Source: Rhodamnia argentea (Eukaryota; Streptophyta; Magnoliopsida; Myrtales; Myrtaceae). Taken from it: a stretch of 64,000 nt of DNA. Shown one piece after another: positions 24,401 through 37,496 of the stretch. The position numbers were made by a program, and so were the translations under genes. The notes below the pieces were generated by a model. It saw only the letters and a list, made by a program, of their open reading frames with translations, was not told where the DNA came from and ran no database searches. The stretch's first letter is position 1, and each line of letters opens with the position of its first letter. The DNA lies in contig NC_063152.1 in NCBI RefSeq assembly GCF_020921035.1, forward strand, positions 27,713,903 through 27,777,902. Reading direction: 5' to 3'.

Positions 24401-27400
24401 GTGGAAGGCTTTTAAGGAATTTGCTTACATGGACTGGACTTGTGCCACCAATGCCAGAAACCCCATACGAGTTCAAGGGTGATAACAATGAATCTGAACC
24501 TTATTTAAGGTTTGTGAACTCAATTTCAGTTTTCTTCCTTTTGTTGATAAAATCCTTCAATATTTATTGATGAAATTTTGATACTAGAAAGCATTTTGTT
24601 TAACCTAATAGATTAACTGTTTATGTTCATCCAGACCAGTCTCCATATCCAGGATTTCACTTAGTGACATATGGAGGCCAGTTACGGAGAAATCTTGGGC
24701 AAACAATGCTTGGGAAGTGTTGAAGACCGGAGTTTCCATTCTCCTCTCGCAATCTACCCTTCAGGTATTCTTCTGCATGACATGTACTTCTTTTTTAACA
24801 TCTTAAAACTTTCATTGATCTATCCTTTTAAGTTTTAGGTTGTCGATTAGGTTAATAAACACTTTGTACTGTTGAAAGTGGAGGTGAGCACGATCCTTTT
24901 TCATTCTGTTGGACACCAACATAAATAAACTGCATTAATACAGCTTACCAAACCAAACCACACCAAGTTCATTTTGGTAATTTTTATTCTGCCCTATTTT
25001 TAAATGCAAGTTGAGCTGCTAACTTCCCTTGTTTTATTCGCAAATTGTGGGGCAAGCCAGACTCTGTTCACTGATCTTCTGCTTAGTGTATTTCTTCCCC
25101 TACAACCAAAAGAGATTTCTTCTAAAATCTATGGCATGACCCGCTTGATTTTGAGTAGGTTTTGGTGAACAAAAACAATAAGGCTATAGTGCCCTGCATT
25201 TAAGGTTAGAGTTAACCATTTTTTTTTTTTTTTGGGTAAGGTAGAGTTAACCATTTTTGTATCTTGAAAAAATCCCATTTGAATGTGTTCTCATCTTTGG
25301 TCTGATTTCCCTGTGGTATGGCTGTACTAATGGACGACTATGTGCACTATTAGGTGGTTTATACTATAACGTAACCAAGCTTTTCCCTATTTGCCATGCT
25401 CTACTGTCTTTATTAGGAAGCAGCCTTGTTTTATCATGTAACCAAGCTTTTCCCTATTTGTCATTTTCTACTGTCTTTATTAGGAAGCAGCCTTCCAGGA
25501 GTTGGTATTGCTCTACACTGAAGAAGCGAATGATAGTGATGTGCAAGGTGAATCTGAGTTCAAATCATTGCAAGTAAAGATCTATGAGAGAATCCCTATT
25601 CCAGATTTGCCGGTAAATACTTTTTATTCTCGACATTACCATGTTTGTCGTTTACTTAATATTTCCACATGAATCAATAAGTTCTGAACTTCTAGAATTG
25701 AATTCGCTTCATTTTTTGCAATTGACTAGGTCGTCTTTCCTCACAAAAGGCTATCATTCCGTATCATAGACACGGTATGTAGAAGATCTGCTCTCATCAT
25801 GTCTCCAATGAACTTCTTTTAATTTCTCTAAATTTAGTTCTTCCTTAAGTGAAGTAGATCTAAAGAAAGTGATCTATGTAAATTACTCCATTCACATCAT
25901 CCACGGCTTCTTGTTTAATTGCCAAAACCAAAATTCCCTACCAGTTTTACACCATTTCAAGTAACTTCTACGGTTAATTATAATGATAAGAACAAAACTT
26001 TCATGGTTAATATATTAAAATAAAGCAAGGTACAAAGGATGGATATCCACTGGATAAGAAGACCTTAAATCCCAATACTCATTAAATAGTGTTAAGTTGC
26101 TCGATATTGACGCTCATAATAATCTTTTAATATTTAGGAATGATGTTGAGTTTTGCCGAAATAAGAGCATACAAGTTCCAAATCTATTATTTGATACTCC
26201 TGATAATTGCTTACTTATAGGTGGTTTGTGCACACATAAAAGAGTTACCAATTGCTATAGGACTTCAATTCTGGCTTGCTGTTAACTACATGTTATGGGT
26301 TGTCACCCTATATTCTTGATATTAGTTAGAGAGTTCGGATTAGCGGTGTGCACCAAGTCCACTTCAAGACAAGAATTGGCTAGAACCATCCTGATCAAGT
26401 CTAGTTTCAGGTTGGTCCCCAGAAAAACCGGTCCAGTTCTCAATACTGAAACCATGGAACTGGCCTTCATCTGGTTTGACTCCTGGCTCTTATGTTAGAA
26501 CCATCTATGTAACCTTGGACTGACCAACCAAGCTGGTTCTAGGCTGTAACCAATCTCGAACCAGTCTTACACCTTATTTGGAAAAAAAAAAAAAAAGGAA
26601 AAAGGAAAGCAAGAGCTTACTTGACAACATCTACATAAACTAATGTATGACATCTATGACCTAATTTTCACAAAAGAAACCTGGTTCTCAAGTAGTACTG
26701 GAAACCGACCTGAAATCAGCCAAGTGTAATTGATTCAGTTCCCAATTCTAGCCTCGGAAATGAATCGCCCAATTCCTGAGTAGAGTCTCTCTTGTGAAAA
26801 TCAGGTCACAGATGTTGTAGGTTACTTTGCATTGCTCATATCCAGGCCAGTTGCATATCAAGTGTAGCCAATACCTCCAGGGTCCGTCCTGGGTTCTAGC
26901 CTTGAAATTGACATGTCCTGGTACCAATCACCCATAGTCTAGATGTCCAAGCAGCAACATTCTTTATAAATCTGATTTTTCAATCACAATTTTCCCTCCA
27001 ATGATTCCAGGAACTGATATGCCACCAATTGCTGTAGGGTAACAACACTGTCCTTTTTTCCAGTTATCAGACCCTTTGCCGGATTATTACATATATAATC
27101 ATAACTGGTTAAGGTACTGGCGGTGTGTGGGGGGGCGTTGACTGTTCTTCCCGCAGGGTGTTGTTGCTGCCCAGTCTCAGTCAGTAATGGATGGGAGAGT
27201 TATGCAATAGAAGGGCTCTTGAGAGCGCCTGCTTTCGGCACAGCATATCCCCTGCTGTCAGATCGTTAGCTCCTCCTAAAGAACTTGTGCTATCTGCCAT
27301 TACCGAACTTGTGCTATCTGCCATTACCTTCACATGGCTTTCTTTTTCCTAGTTGAACGCTAAACCTAGCACTTGTGACTCTTGGACATGGAAAGGCGTT

Positions 27401-30400
27401 ACACCTGACTACAAACGTTAGAATTTTTGTGAATTAGTGAGTAGTTTGTATAGACATGTGTTCCTTGATCATATGAGTCAGTTGTGACATAACAGCATTG
27501 TCCAATATCAGGTTTTGTCCCATATCAGGCTATTGATCAGATATACACTTAATTTGTAGGTGCGCTTGGACATTGCCACAGTATTGGGACTTCTGGCCTA
27601 CATCATAAACTACAAATTTGAAGATATAGTATCCTCACCGTATGGAATTCCTGCCTTTGCACAATTCTTCGCCTGTTTTTGAGCATCCTCCTTTCAGAAG
27701 ATAGGACGTTGCACGTAGGATAGAACCTACACACTATATTTTGGGCACCCGGTAGTCTTCTATTAAAATGGCAGATCGTATTTTATATGTTTTCTTCTCC
27801 AACTAAAGTCTCGAGCTGATGCTTTTCTACTATGTATGATGGCAGTTGTACTTCTAAAATTGCATTATCCTTAGAGATTTCTCTTTTTAAGTTTCCTTGA
27901 GAGTTTAAGCAGCAAAGATGCCCTTGCAACATGAACTGAAACCAGCTTTTTGTGTAGAAGAGTCCAGGAGGTCTTGCTGGGGAAGAGATAAAGTGTGAGA
28001 GATGTGCATTATATGATATAAGATGGCACTGAAGTTCTAGTCTGGGTTTGGGATGGAATGGATGAAATTCGTTGGAAGAATAGAAGTTCATGAATCAACT
28101 GGTTTCAGAGTTCGTACGCAAATAAAAAATGATGTTTATGCATCAGAACTTAACGAATAGTGGATAAGGACACTAGCCATCTTGGAAATAAGGGAAGCAA
28201 AAAAAAACACTGATCAACTTTTTAAGTGCTACATTTCTCAAGGTTGGACTGTTTTGTAGCTATGGGCTTAGATTTTAACAATTACTAATGAGATTTTTAT
28301 TGCTTCTGAGCCTTTCAGTTGTCTTATCATATTGCATGCAGATTGTCCTATAGATTGGTTATATGGAATTTCTATTACTATTCTTTTTCCTTTTTGGCCC
28401 AAAGTTTCTATGCCTATTTAAAGATGACAATTATCAAGCTTTAGGGGTATTCTTTTTAACTGGGCTTTGTCCATCATCCCATGATCTTTGATGAGACAAA
28501 ATGAAAAAGATGGAAGTCTTTCACTATGCTTTGGAAACTGCTGTGCCTTTTCGTTTCTGTGGTGGATGGACTGCAGAATCTCAAGACACATACTGATGCA
28601 AATATTAACATATTCCACTGTGTTTCCCTCAATATCAGTTCAATTGGATTTTTGAATTTTTCCATCTAAAGCACTGATGGTTTGTTGTCCTCTGTGTAAC
28701 AGTACATGTAGTTAAAGAGACACCATAGGAAGTCCAGTTTCCCTGGAAGATCAACGGCAAAATTAGACCGCAGAGATTAGATGCAAAATTTGACTATTAA
28801 GGTTGGTTATATAGTGTAATGAAAGCCTTTGGGTCATTGACTAAGATGGAGGTGAAATGCAATTAGTGAAACTCTACTAATATTATGCAAATTTTGTCGT
28901 TCATAATACATAGTAAATGGCAGCAAGAAATATTATGTTAAATCGAAACCAACACAAAGTATTAAAGGAGCTTCGGCCTATTCTTGAAAATCTTGACTGG
29001 CTTGGCTTGGCTTGGCTGTGTGGTATAGTGGAGCAAAGAAAAAAAGAAGATTAGGGGACTGAAAGGGAACAAGAGGATTCAAGGAAGAAGATTAGTTACC
29101 TACTCTTAATGGTCAAAGCAAACCCTTCCATTCTGAGTTCTTTATTTCGAAATAACGTCAATGTTGTTTCGGGATTAAACTTTTGTCTCTATGATGAGTA
29201 TTTCAGAATTTTCCAATTTTTGACTTTAATATCTCCTTTGCAGAATACTCAATTTTTCCACTAAAACTAATGTAGGTCAGCAATATTTCTGGATGCAATT
29301 GCCATTAGCGCCCTTGTTATATTTCTGATTCGTGTAGTGCTGGGTTACAAGCAGACACGAGATAGGTATCAAGTAAGCAAATATAACTTACTTTTATGTG
29401 ATGAGTTGACTACAGAAGCATGCTTTTTTACTGTTACGGTTAGTTGAGATCATACTAATGATACTTTTAATGATCTGTTATTACAGTTATTGGTAAACAA
29501 GACTCTTTACGAGAAAACTCTAGCAAGTGGATTTGGCTCGGTTCATTTTCTTTTGGATGCTTCCGAACAGCAACAGGTAAGAAGATATCTTTTTGCTTTC
29601 GAGGCATGAGATTAGCCTATCATCATGGAACTATGGACAAATGGCTTCAGTTTTTAGGCAATCGAATCTTCAACTTTTTGCCATTAACTATGCCACTTGG
29701 TCTTCAAGTACATGAACACATTCTTTTTAAAGGACTTAACGCAATAAAGGGAGTAAATACAATTGTCTCAGAAATCAGCCTGGATAGGTTTGTTGGACAG
29801 AAAATAATATTAAACTGATCAGTAGCTGGCTCCGTGGAATTGGGAGTAAGCCGAATTAATACTGTCCCCTTCTGGATTACTTTACAAATTTTGTCAGGTT
29901 TTCAAATCATTCATATCAGCACTACAGCAATGCAAAGCATTTAAATAGTGAAATAAGAATACTTATTTTACATTACATAATTTACCATCTTTGATTTCTG
30001 CGTGCAGTACAAGGAAGCTATTTTGGCCTATGCAATCCTACTAGAAGCAAACCAAGACCAGGTTTTCTCTCTCTCCCTTTAATGTTGGTGTGTTCTACTG
30101 AGTGTGCATAAAGCAACTAATCTAAATTCCCCAGTACATGCCGCATTAACATGGTTCTACTAAACACCTGCGAAGTTGCTTTGTGTTAAAGTGTCAAAGT
30201 CATTTTTTGTAATCGTGTCAAGTTGACACTATTTTTTCATTAATCATGCTCAAAACAATTCATATATATTAAATTAGTATCAATTCATGTTGCTTTCGTG
30301 TTTGCTAAACAATTGTGTTTGATAGTGTTTATTCATGTCGGAAATTGCCAGCCTCTTTTTTTCATTCAATTTTCTAATAAAAAGCTAGGTTCGGAATGAA

Positions 30401-31574
30401 TCGGCATGTGATATAGAGTGATCAGCTAATATGTAAATATAGAGAAAGGGAAACAAATAACTTACTTGAGTTGATTGATGGGGAATGGCTTTGGTAGTGC
30501 CAGATCCAGGTGCTGCATGTGGATGAGTGCAACCATAATCGCTCTACCAAATCAGCTATCCAAAGGACTCTTTCTTTACCTTCTGAATCAGCATCACTTG
30601 AAAACCTAGGTTCATATTCACCAGTCCTCCTTCATCAGGTGCAATGCCTATATAATTAGGACTTCACTCTTTTCCTTTCTGTTTGTAAAATTGTTGATTG
30701 CATGAGGGGGTTTTCTGTAAGCATTGCCAAAAGCATTGCTACTTCTATTACTGGTCCTTTCAATATCTGAGGCTCCTTGAAACTCTGAAAGAGTTTGAGC
30801 TGTCGCACAGCCCTTTTCCTGCTTCACGCCTGTGATTTGGAGAGGGCAGTCTACTGTCCTTATCTTCATCTCTTATTTCGAGAGCCACTATGCAATTTTT
30901 AATTAGGAAGAAAAGCTCTAAAACCTGTTGCTCGGAAAAATGAGTCTGCTCATGCTTATGGAACACTTGTTACACCTCATGCTTATGCATAGCCAACTTT
31001 CAACAAACATCCGACAAGTTTTTACCTATCGCAGCAGCTGTTTTATGAATTTGTAGAGCCCCCATACTCTGAAATACTAGCTGCATTTCCTGAGATTCCT
31101 TCGACTATGACATGCTCCAAAATGTGGATCATCCCATTATACTCACTTATATGTGCAATCAGTTGATCTTTGACATCTTTCCTTCAGATTGATAGTATGT
31201 ATGAATAGCTTTTGGAAGGAATTAATGCATATGTGAAAGTCTCTGTATTTTTTACTTCAATATTACCAACAATTGTGGTAAGTACAGGTAAATGCTCGCC
31301 CTTGCATTGGAGACAGATGTGAGAAATTCATGTATAATACATTTAAAGTGAAGGTACGCATGTTTCCTATTCATGCATTATTGTTCACGTCCTGTGGCTT
31401 AGGGATGTCAGCCCCATGCAGGTTGACATGCCAGTTGATAAAGCAACGGACACTTTGATGAGGTTTGGTCTAGTTAGGGAAAGACATATCAATGGAAGAG
31501 CCTCACTGCAGGCTATTCCCTGTGTAGAAGCATATGGAGCCCTTAAGGTCCGATGGGACAGTATGCTTAGCTAA
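21439..31574 (+). CDS. DUF3754 family transmembrane protein, 15 exons
   Basis: Exons: 21439-21620, 21702-21980, 22115-22294, 23112-23247, 24181-24509, 24635-24764, 25484-25612, 25730-25774, 27560-27639, 29276-29372, 29487-29576, 30008-30061, 30510-30638, 31288-31353, 31422-31574. They total 2079 nt in one open frame (692 residues), all with GT-AG borders. The product matches the plant DUF3754 family (for example At3g19340, often labelled aminopeptidase without evidence): motifs LPIYVDWKRA, RRGYATERQKGLL, IWLAAQKAVTRYEG, PHKRLSFRIIDTVRLD and GFGSVHFLLDASEQQQYKEA. Two hydrophobic segments lie near residues 474-493 and 500-520, followed by a basic loop, so it is probably an integral membrane protein with a cytosolic body. 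The biochemical role is unknown. The start at 21439 precedes a Ser/Asp/Glu-rich N terminus; an in-frame ATG at 21247 would add 64 residues. Exon 13 (43 codons, Ser-rich) is not part of the family core as I remember it and could be skipped without frame change. Confidence 0.85.
25371..25504 (+). repeat. 67-bp tandem duplication spanning a 3' splice site
   Basis: Units 25371-25437 and 25438-25504 are nearly identical. Each contains the polypyrimidine tract, the AG acceptor and the first bases of exon 7 of the DUF3754 gene. AGs end at 25416 and 25483. Only the second keeps the frame. Confidence 0.9.
26330..26960. repeat. Degenerate repeat in intron 8 of the DUF3754 gene
   Basis: Sequence with repeated aaccggtccag, ctggttctagg and gaaccagtc motifs, a composition common in old plant non-autonomous elements. 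A 14-base segment resembling ccaattgctatagg occurs at about 26247 and again near 27020 (ccaattgctgtagg), which could be flanking duplication. It contributes to the length of intron 8 (1785 bases). Superfamily unknown. Confidence 0.3.
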
Positions 31575-32484
31575 TGTTGTTCGGCTAATTGTCCAAGTCT
31601 TCTTATTTTGCCAAATCTATCAAGTCTTTGTAAATTTTTGAATTTTGGTTGTGCAATATCTCAATATTGCTATTTTTTCAGCGTTGCTATCTGTACCATT
31701 TTGCAGTTGCTCTCTTTGAATGCTGAACTTAGATTGTTTGGTGGGAAGGAAAGGGTTATAATAAATTGTTCTTCCATGCGTGGTCATCACAATTTGTATC
31801 TTGTTATTTGGGCTTGATTGCGGAGATATCTCAACAACGGAGCTTCTCCGTCAGCTGTAGTTTTATTTTTTTTTTCTTTTTGTCTTGAATTCTTGTGTGT
31901 TAATTCTACACTACCAATATTGTGTTGGTGAAACCATTAAATGCTGAGTTGGCACGGACATAATGCTGTTAATGTCTATTTTAAAGTGTTTGCACGGTAA
32001 AAGAGCTTGAAAGGCCATAGGAGGAGACGATTCGCAATGAAGTCCTATGCTATGGGTACCTTGGTCCCTGCAATGATGCGACAGTTTCTAAGAGGATATA
32101 TTGGATTTGGGTGGCCATCTAACCTTTGGAAGTATTGTTGTAGGAATTCTTTAATCTGATGAGCATTTCAACCATCGAGCCGGAAGATTGAGAGAGAAGG
32201 AAAACACTCTGCAATCATCTGAGAACTCCCGAATTTATCTGAAGGGAGACAAATTTAAGAAAAAGTGCCAATGTAGGCGAATCCTGGTTGGGTAATATAC
32301 ATTAATGGCGGAAGTACATTCAAGCTCTACTTCTGTATTCATGAGCCGAGGATAGAAAAGAAATGAAATGGCAATAAATTTCAAATTAAAATTCACCATC
32401 GGCTGCATAAAACCTTGTCATTGTGGTAGCACTTCGCAGATAGTTATCATCTAGGCAAAGTTCGAGTGTAGTTGTCCCCATTAG
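31575..32484. other. Convergent intergenic region
   Basis: Lies between the stop codons of two convergent genes, the DUF3754 gene (+) and PAP10 (-). It must hold both 3' untranslated regions. I see AT-rich sequence with several possible polyadenylation signals but no further ORF. Confidence 0.6.
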
Positions 32485-35400
32485 TCAAGACTCAAGAGGT
32501 TGAGCTCTGGTGAAAACAAAAGCTCCTCCACCGCCAACGGCCCGCCCCAAAAGCATGTTGTTATCTAAATATGAAAGATAGTATAATCCGCCAACTGACC
32601 GCCTGCAAGTGGATTCACATTCTCATTTTCGTAAGCAAACTGGGAAACACGCGAGGAGTAGGACTGGGGTAACGTGCAATTACCTATCTTGATTCCCTAG
32701 AGGAATCCGAGCCTTAAAAGCACGAATAAACTGCAAGATCTGCATTTAAAAATCCTTCAGCTCCCATGAGAAAATCTTGCAATTTTACTGTGGCAAAATA
32801 TGCAGAAACATGACGTGGGCAGCCTGGTCAGTAGAAACTGCCATTGTAACCAGGAAATGTGCAGGTTCCAAAGTGAGTAGACAATCAAACATTCACTATA
32901 GCCAACTTGTTCATAATTTTTGGAACCTTAAACTTGCTCTGTAAGCTCTGGGGACAACCCCAAAAGTTGTGAAATTGTGGTTCAAAGTGCTCTGTACTAG
33001 TTTTCCGATCATTCACCAACCAAAATAATCCTGGGCTACCAGGGTACTTGACATAACATGACAGCAAATCACACGATAAAGAACATATGATTCGTCAATA
33101 TAGGGAGAAGTTACAAAACCGAGAAACGTGGGGATTAGAGAAATAAGTACCGAGAAAGAGAGGTAGAACCACCACCAAAACCTCCATATTTATACGTTTG
33201 AATTTCCAAACTCTAAGATTCTAGTGGTTCAACTAGAAGAATATTAAATCGTCATCGAAATACTTGACAATACGTTAATGTAAATATAAAGAATAAGAGA
33301 TGTATAATTTATTGACAAGTATTTCATAAGATTCTCACTACAAGCTCCTCTCATAGAACAAAGATGTAGGATGGTTACATGGTAGAATGACCTCATACCT
33401 TGGAACCTACCATGTAGGTATTGCTAGACCTGATGAACGGATAGGTGACCGACGGCCCAGCTCAGGCACACCTACAAATGGGTGAGCTTGGCTAGATTTC
33501 TTAGGCCCCCTGGGCACACAAAAGTTCCAAGCTTGGCCAACCCTTTTTTTTTATTTTTTATTTTTTTGTCTATACTCTTAGTAGTAACCTTAATTTGAAA
33601 TTGAAATTTATAACACTAATAGAACAAAATAACAAAATATCTAATGTGTGATAGAAATCTAGTATAAAACTCAGATAAAGTAGTAAAGTAAAATAACACA
33701 AATCCCTAAAGTTCAGGCATGATGGACAGGCCCTGCCCACCCATGTTTTACCCTGTGCCCTGCTCTAAAGGTTCATGCCCCGAGCAGGCCCGGCCAGAGC
33801 CTGCCTATGATTCCAAATTTTAGAATCTTGAACATATCCAGCTCTCAACTAGCCATCCATAGATTTTATGTGCACTGAGATTGGCAAGGACTACAAAAAA
33901 AAGAAGAAGAAGAAGAAGAAGCTGCAGGGATTCTTGCACTTATGTTATGGTTGGACATCAATTCAGTCATCTATTTATCCAATAAAAGAAACATGCAGTC
34001 ATCTAACTGAAGCTTATGCTGGCAAACACAAATAAACTGCATCGAGTTCTCCAGAAAGCATGACAATCAGGAAGCAATCATACACTGACGATAAAAAAAT
34101 TTGAAAATTGTATGCATCTAGTCTAGGACGAAAAAACAGATTGATAGTAAATCAGCAAAACAAGATACCTGCAAGCTCAAAAATGACCGTGGAAGCAGCG
34201 CGGGAGCTATTAGAGCTTGCAGCTCTCCACTGATGTTTATATTTTCCAAAGTTACCTGCACATGCCTTACAAGCTTCATAAATATTTGGTGAAACAAGCA
34301 TTTTGCATCCATAGAACATTCTGGCATTCCAATAAACCAATCTAGGAAAAGAGGGAGAAGAAGAAAGGAAAGGGAGAAAGAGAAGAAAAAAGAATGCAAA
34401 GGAGAAGGAGAAAAATAATAGAACGAAGAGGAGATGGAGGAGGAAAGATTGGTTGTGTTACCAAAGTCCAGGTTCATCGCAGCATCTCCAACTCATACAA
34501 CCCCCTCCTCCCACACCCAACCCCCCCCAACAAACCAAACCCCACATCCCCCGGAAAAAAAAAAAAATAAAGTAATGAGTCTCTCAGAATAAGAAGTACT
34601 GACCTCTTCAAACTGAAGGTAAATGTTCCGAGCAGAAAGGACGGAAAATTTTGCAGAAACAAGCAGAGTGACACCATTGTCTTCCTGTTAGTTAGAGCAA
34701 AAGCAGTATGAGAATCTGCTTTTTAAGGACTTCTTCAGTTTCTCTTTCAAGTTACCTTGATCCATCTATAAAGAATTATCCAAGCATTTAGCTTCCCTCT
34801 CACCAAACTCCCAAGTTTTAAAAAATGAACTTCGCAATTTCTACATCCGAATCCTTACACCGTAACCACTTCTGATTTGGTGCTTCCCCAATCAACAATG
34901 TTTCTGGGAATCTCCTTATTACTCAAGATAAGCATAGTCCGATGTTTCAAATTGGGAACACAAGAGTTGGTTCTGACATTCAGATCATCCCAGCAAACGT
35001 TGCAGCACTTGTGCATTAAGAATTTATCCATGAAAGGTTTGTCAAAAATAATCTATAGCGTACCTCAGATTCAGCTTCCAATCAAATTGTCCAAAATTAC
35101 ATCGAGTATGGAAAGTACCATTCAGATAGAAACGTATACCAAATGATAACATTGTCCATAAAGAGGAAAACAACTATAGTTTCAAGGTGGAATTGCCAAA
35201 ATTTGAAGTTGATGAACATTTTCCTAGCAAGTCAGACAACACAATATTGAAGGTAGAAAGGGCACAAATTTACCTCTAGCAAGGTCGGGATGCTCCATTT
35301 GACTACATTGTAGACGACGCCACCATTTGACTGATCCAGGCAATCAAATTTTTGGAATATCTGCCCAACCTAGAATAACGCATTTAGTTAGAAATGACCA

Positions 35401-36351
35401 AGTAGGAACGATTCTGGACACGATGTGAGAGAAATGTACATTTATCAGGGGACATAAAATCCGAAAGATGCACCTGATCTCTACAGAGAATACAGTTTAA
35501 GCCTAGTTGCTGTGATTATTAACATGCACAGAAGGAAAGAAAATGTTCCAAAGACCAGCATAAGCTCTCATCTAAAAACAAAGAGGAGTATATGAACGGC
35601 AGTCCACAGCAACACATAGAAGAAGCTAAACCAAGAATAACTGGAAGAAATGAATTGCTCACGGTATGTTATATCGCAAGAGGAAGTAGAAATTTCAATC
35701 TTACTACCTGGAAGAAAGGGAGAGTAGCAGCAGACTCAAGAAGAATGAGAACATCACGAGCAGATGTATACTGCAGACGCCATGTCCCATCCAACTTCAC
35801 CAGATCAATTAGTGCACCGGAACAGTAACACTCTAGGTTCACCTGCCAGCGTTTTATACGGAACAGTGCATCACACACAACCTTCTCTTTGATGATCGAG
35901 GACTTAGTTTACAAAAGTTAAGAACCTTGTGAAGGGGGGAAATGAGAGAGAGAGAGAGAGAGAGAGAGTTTGTTTAAATTTAAGAGAAGAGGGGAAGCAT
36001 GCCATAGCCTCTTCAATGTCAGAACGTTGATGGGCATTGGTAACAAGACCTCGCTGGGTGTCCTGGATAGCTCTTAGAAGATTGTGTTTCTCATTCTCCA
36101 ACGAAAGCTCTGGCACCTAGAAGCTCAGCAACAGGTAAGCCAAAGATACTGAGATAATCAAAATGCGCAAAAGAAGAAGGGGAGAATCAGGTAACCTGGG
36201 CTCTCTGGGTGGCGCAACAAGCCGCTGAACGAGTTCCTCCTTGATGGTGTAGCTTGAACGGGCCATGGCGACTTGCTTGAGAACCATCAGTTTCGCGGGT
36301 GTCCGTCTTTGTAGGCCGGAAGGATAACAGAGGTCCAAACGCCAACTCCAT
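32485..36351 (-). CDS. PAP10: Plastid-lipid-associated protein 10 (fibrillin family), 8 exons
   Basis: Exons in transcript order: 36196-36351, 36003-36116, 35708-35842, 35274-35369, 34604-34684, 34169-34255, 32684-32739, 32485-32602; 843 nt, 280 residues, about the length of Arabidopsis At2g46910. The product has the PAP/fibrillin domain from about residue 55 to the end: LLRAIQDTQRGL, LVKLDGTWRLQYTSA, VGQIFQKFDC, RNIYLQFEE, LQALIAPALLPRSFLSLQ and the C-terminal GGLYYLSYLDNNMLLGR. Fibrillins are lipocalin-fold plastid proteins of thylakoids and plastoglobules that bind lipophilic compounds; PAP10 itself is poorly characterised. The first 52 residues are Ser/Thr/Arg-rich and fit a chloroplast transit peptide. 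ATG 36349-36351 was chosen over an upstream ATG (36360-36362) because only it joins exon 2 in frame. Intron 2 must use a GC donor (ATG|GCATGC). Intron 6 is long and contains repeat-like sequence (33360-33830). Confidence 0.92.
33360..33830. repeat. Repeat-like sequence in PAP10 intron 6
   Basis: Contains stretches such as gacggcccagctcagg, gcccggccagagcctgcc and gggtgagcttggc in an AT-rich setting, typical of old plant non-autonomous elements. A (AAG)n microsatellite follows at 33899-33920. No ends can be fixed. Confidence 0.3.
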
Positions 36352-37496
36352 TGCTTTACCATATGATGTACAGGCGAGTGGGAGTAGGGAAAAATCTTAA
36401 ATTTGAGATGAGCAAAACTGGGAAAAGTAACGGAAGAGAGGAACCAAGAGGCAATTACCCGTACCCTCCCTCCTTTCCGACGAGGTCCTCTTCTTCTTTC
36501 CTTCCATTCCCTAAGTTCCCTGCCCTTTTTTTTTTTTTTATGGTTGCACCGTATGATGATGATGATGATGATGATGATGTGGATTTTGATACTGAGATAA
36601 TAAAAGAGGCATCTTTCCTTTCCTTTCCTTCCCTTTGTATTAGATTCGTAGAATTCCGCGCCTTCTTCTTCGAGAAAATTAAGGATTTACCATGAAGTCG
36701 TGCGCGTTGCATCACTTCTTCTCGAAATATTTGATCCCAACTCCTCCTTTTGCTGTGAAACCATCAGCTCTCAAAATCACTCCTTTTTCTCCGAGTAATC
36801 ATTTTCGAAGAAATTGGGTTTCAAGACCCCTACAACCTCTTTTGGATGTTTTTTATTCTTAAGCTCATTTGGGTTGTCATTCTGCATCACACACTTGAAA
36901 TGAAATGAAGTTATTTTTTGACCAAAAAAAAAAATCATTTTCGACGAAAATTGATTGATTTTTTCTTACTTTGTCTACTTAAAATGTGACTGGAGATATT
37001 TTTTTTTTCTCTCATTTATTTTTCATCTTGATTCGACTTTAATAAATAATTCATTTTAAATATAATCGAAATTATTTATGACCAAAATCAACTTAGCTCT
37101 TTGCTTGGTTCTTTTTTCCACTTAACGTTATATCAGTCAGGAATACATTGTCCTGCAAAAATAGCTTTACTCCAACCCAACAACGCACATACATCGATCG
37201 ATCGAGTATAAATAAGAAATTAATAAAAAAACTTCTTCTTGATTTCTTGATTTCGGAGATAGATTGGACCTCAATGCTGGATTATATAGCATCTTCCTCT
37301 GTCCCAAGAATACATTATTACCATCTTAGACAATGCATACTACTACTTTGCTTATTCTCTACATCCTGGACTGGACCAGAATGTCCAAGCAACCAGTCAA
37401 TTACAAGTTATTCATACCCCCAACAACAACAACAAGAACAAAAAATTGATGCAACATCTCCAAAGATTGAATGGGCCACCAGCAGCAACACTTTGC
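36352..37496. other. PAP10 promoter region and pyrophosphatase 3' flank
   Basis: The two flanking genes run on the minus strand in tandem. The region holds a (GAT)n microsatellite (36553-36579) and AT-rich sequence. The ORFs on the plus strand here are chance: one (37148-37651) lies antisense to the last pyrophosphatase exon. No other gene is visible. Confidence 0.55.

Noticed and set aside
25416-25483. Upstream acceptor as the true start of exon 7 of the DUF3754 gene
   Set aside because: It shifts the frame and reaches a stop at 25519; the downstream copy continues the conserved sequence.
36196-36362. Upstream ATG (36360-36362) as PAP10 start
   Set aside because: Its frame would join exon 2 out of phase; the ATG at 36349-36351 joins in phase.
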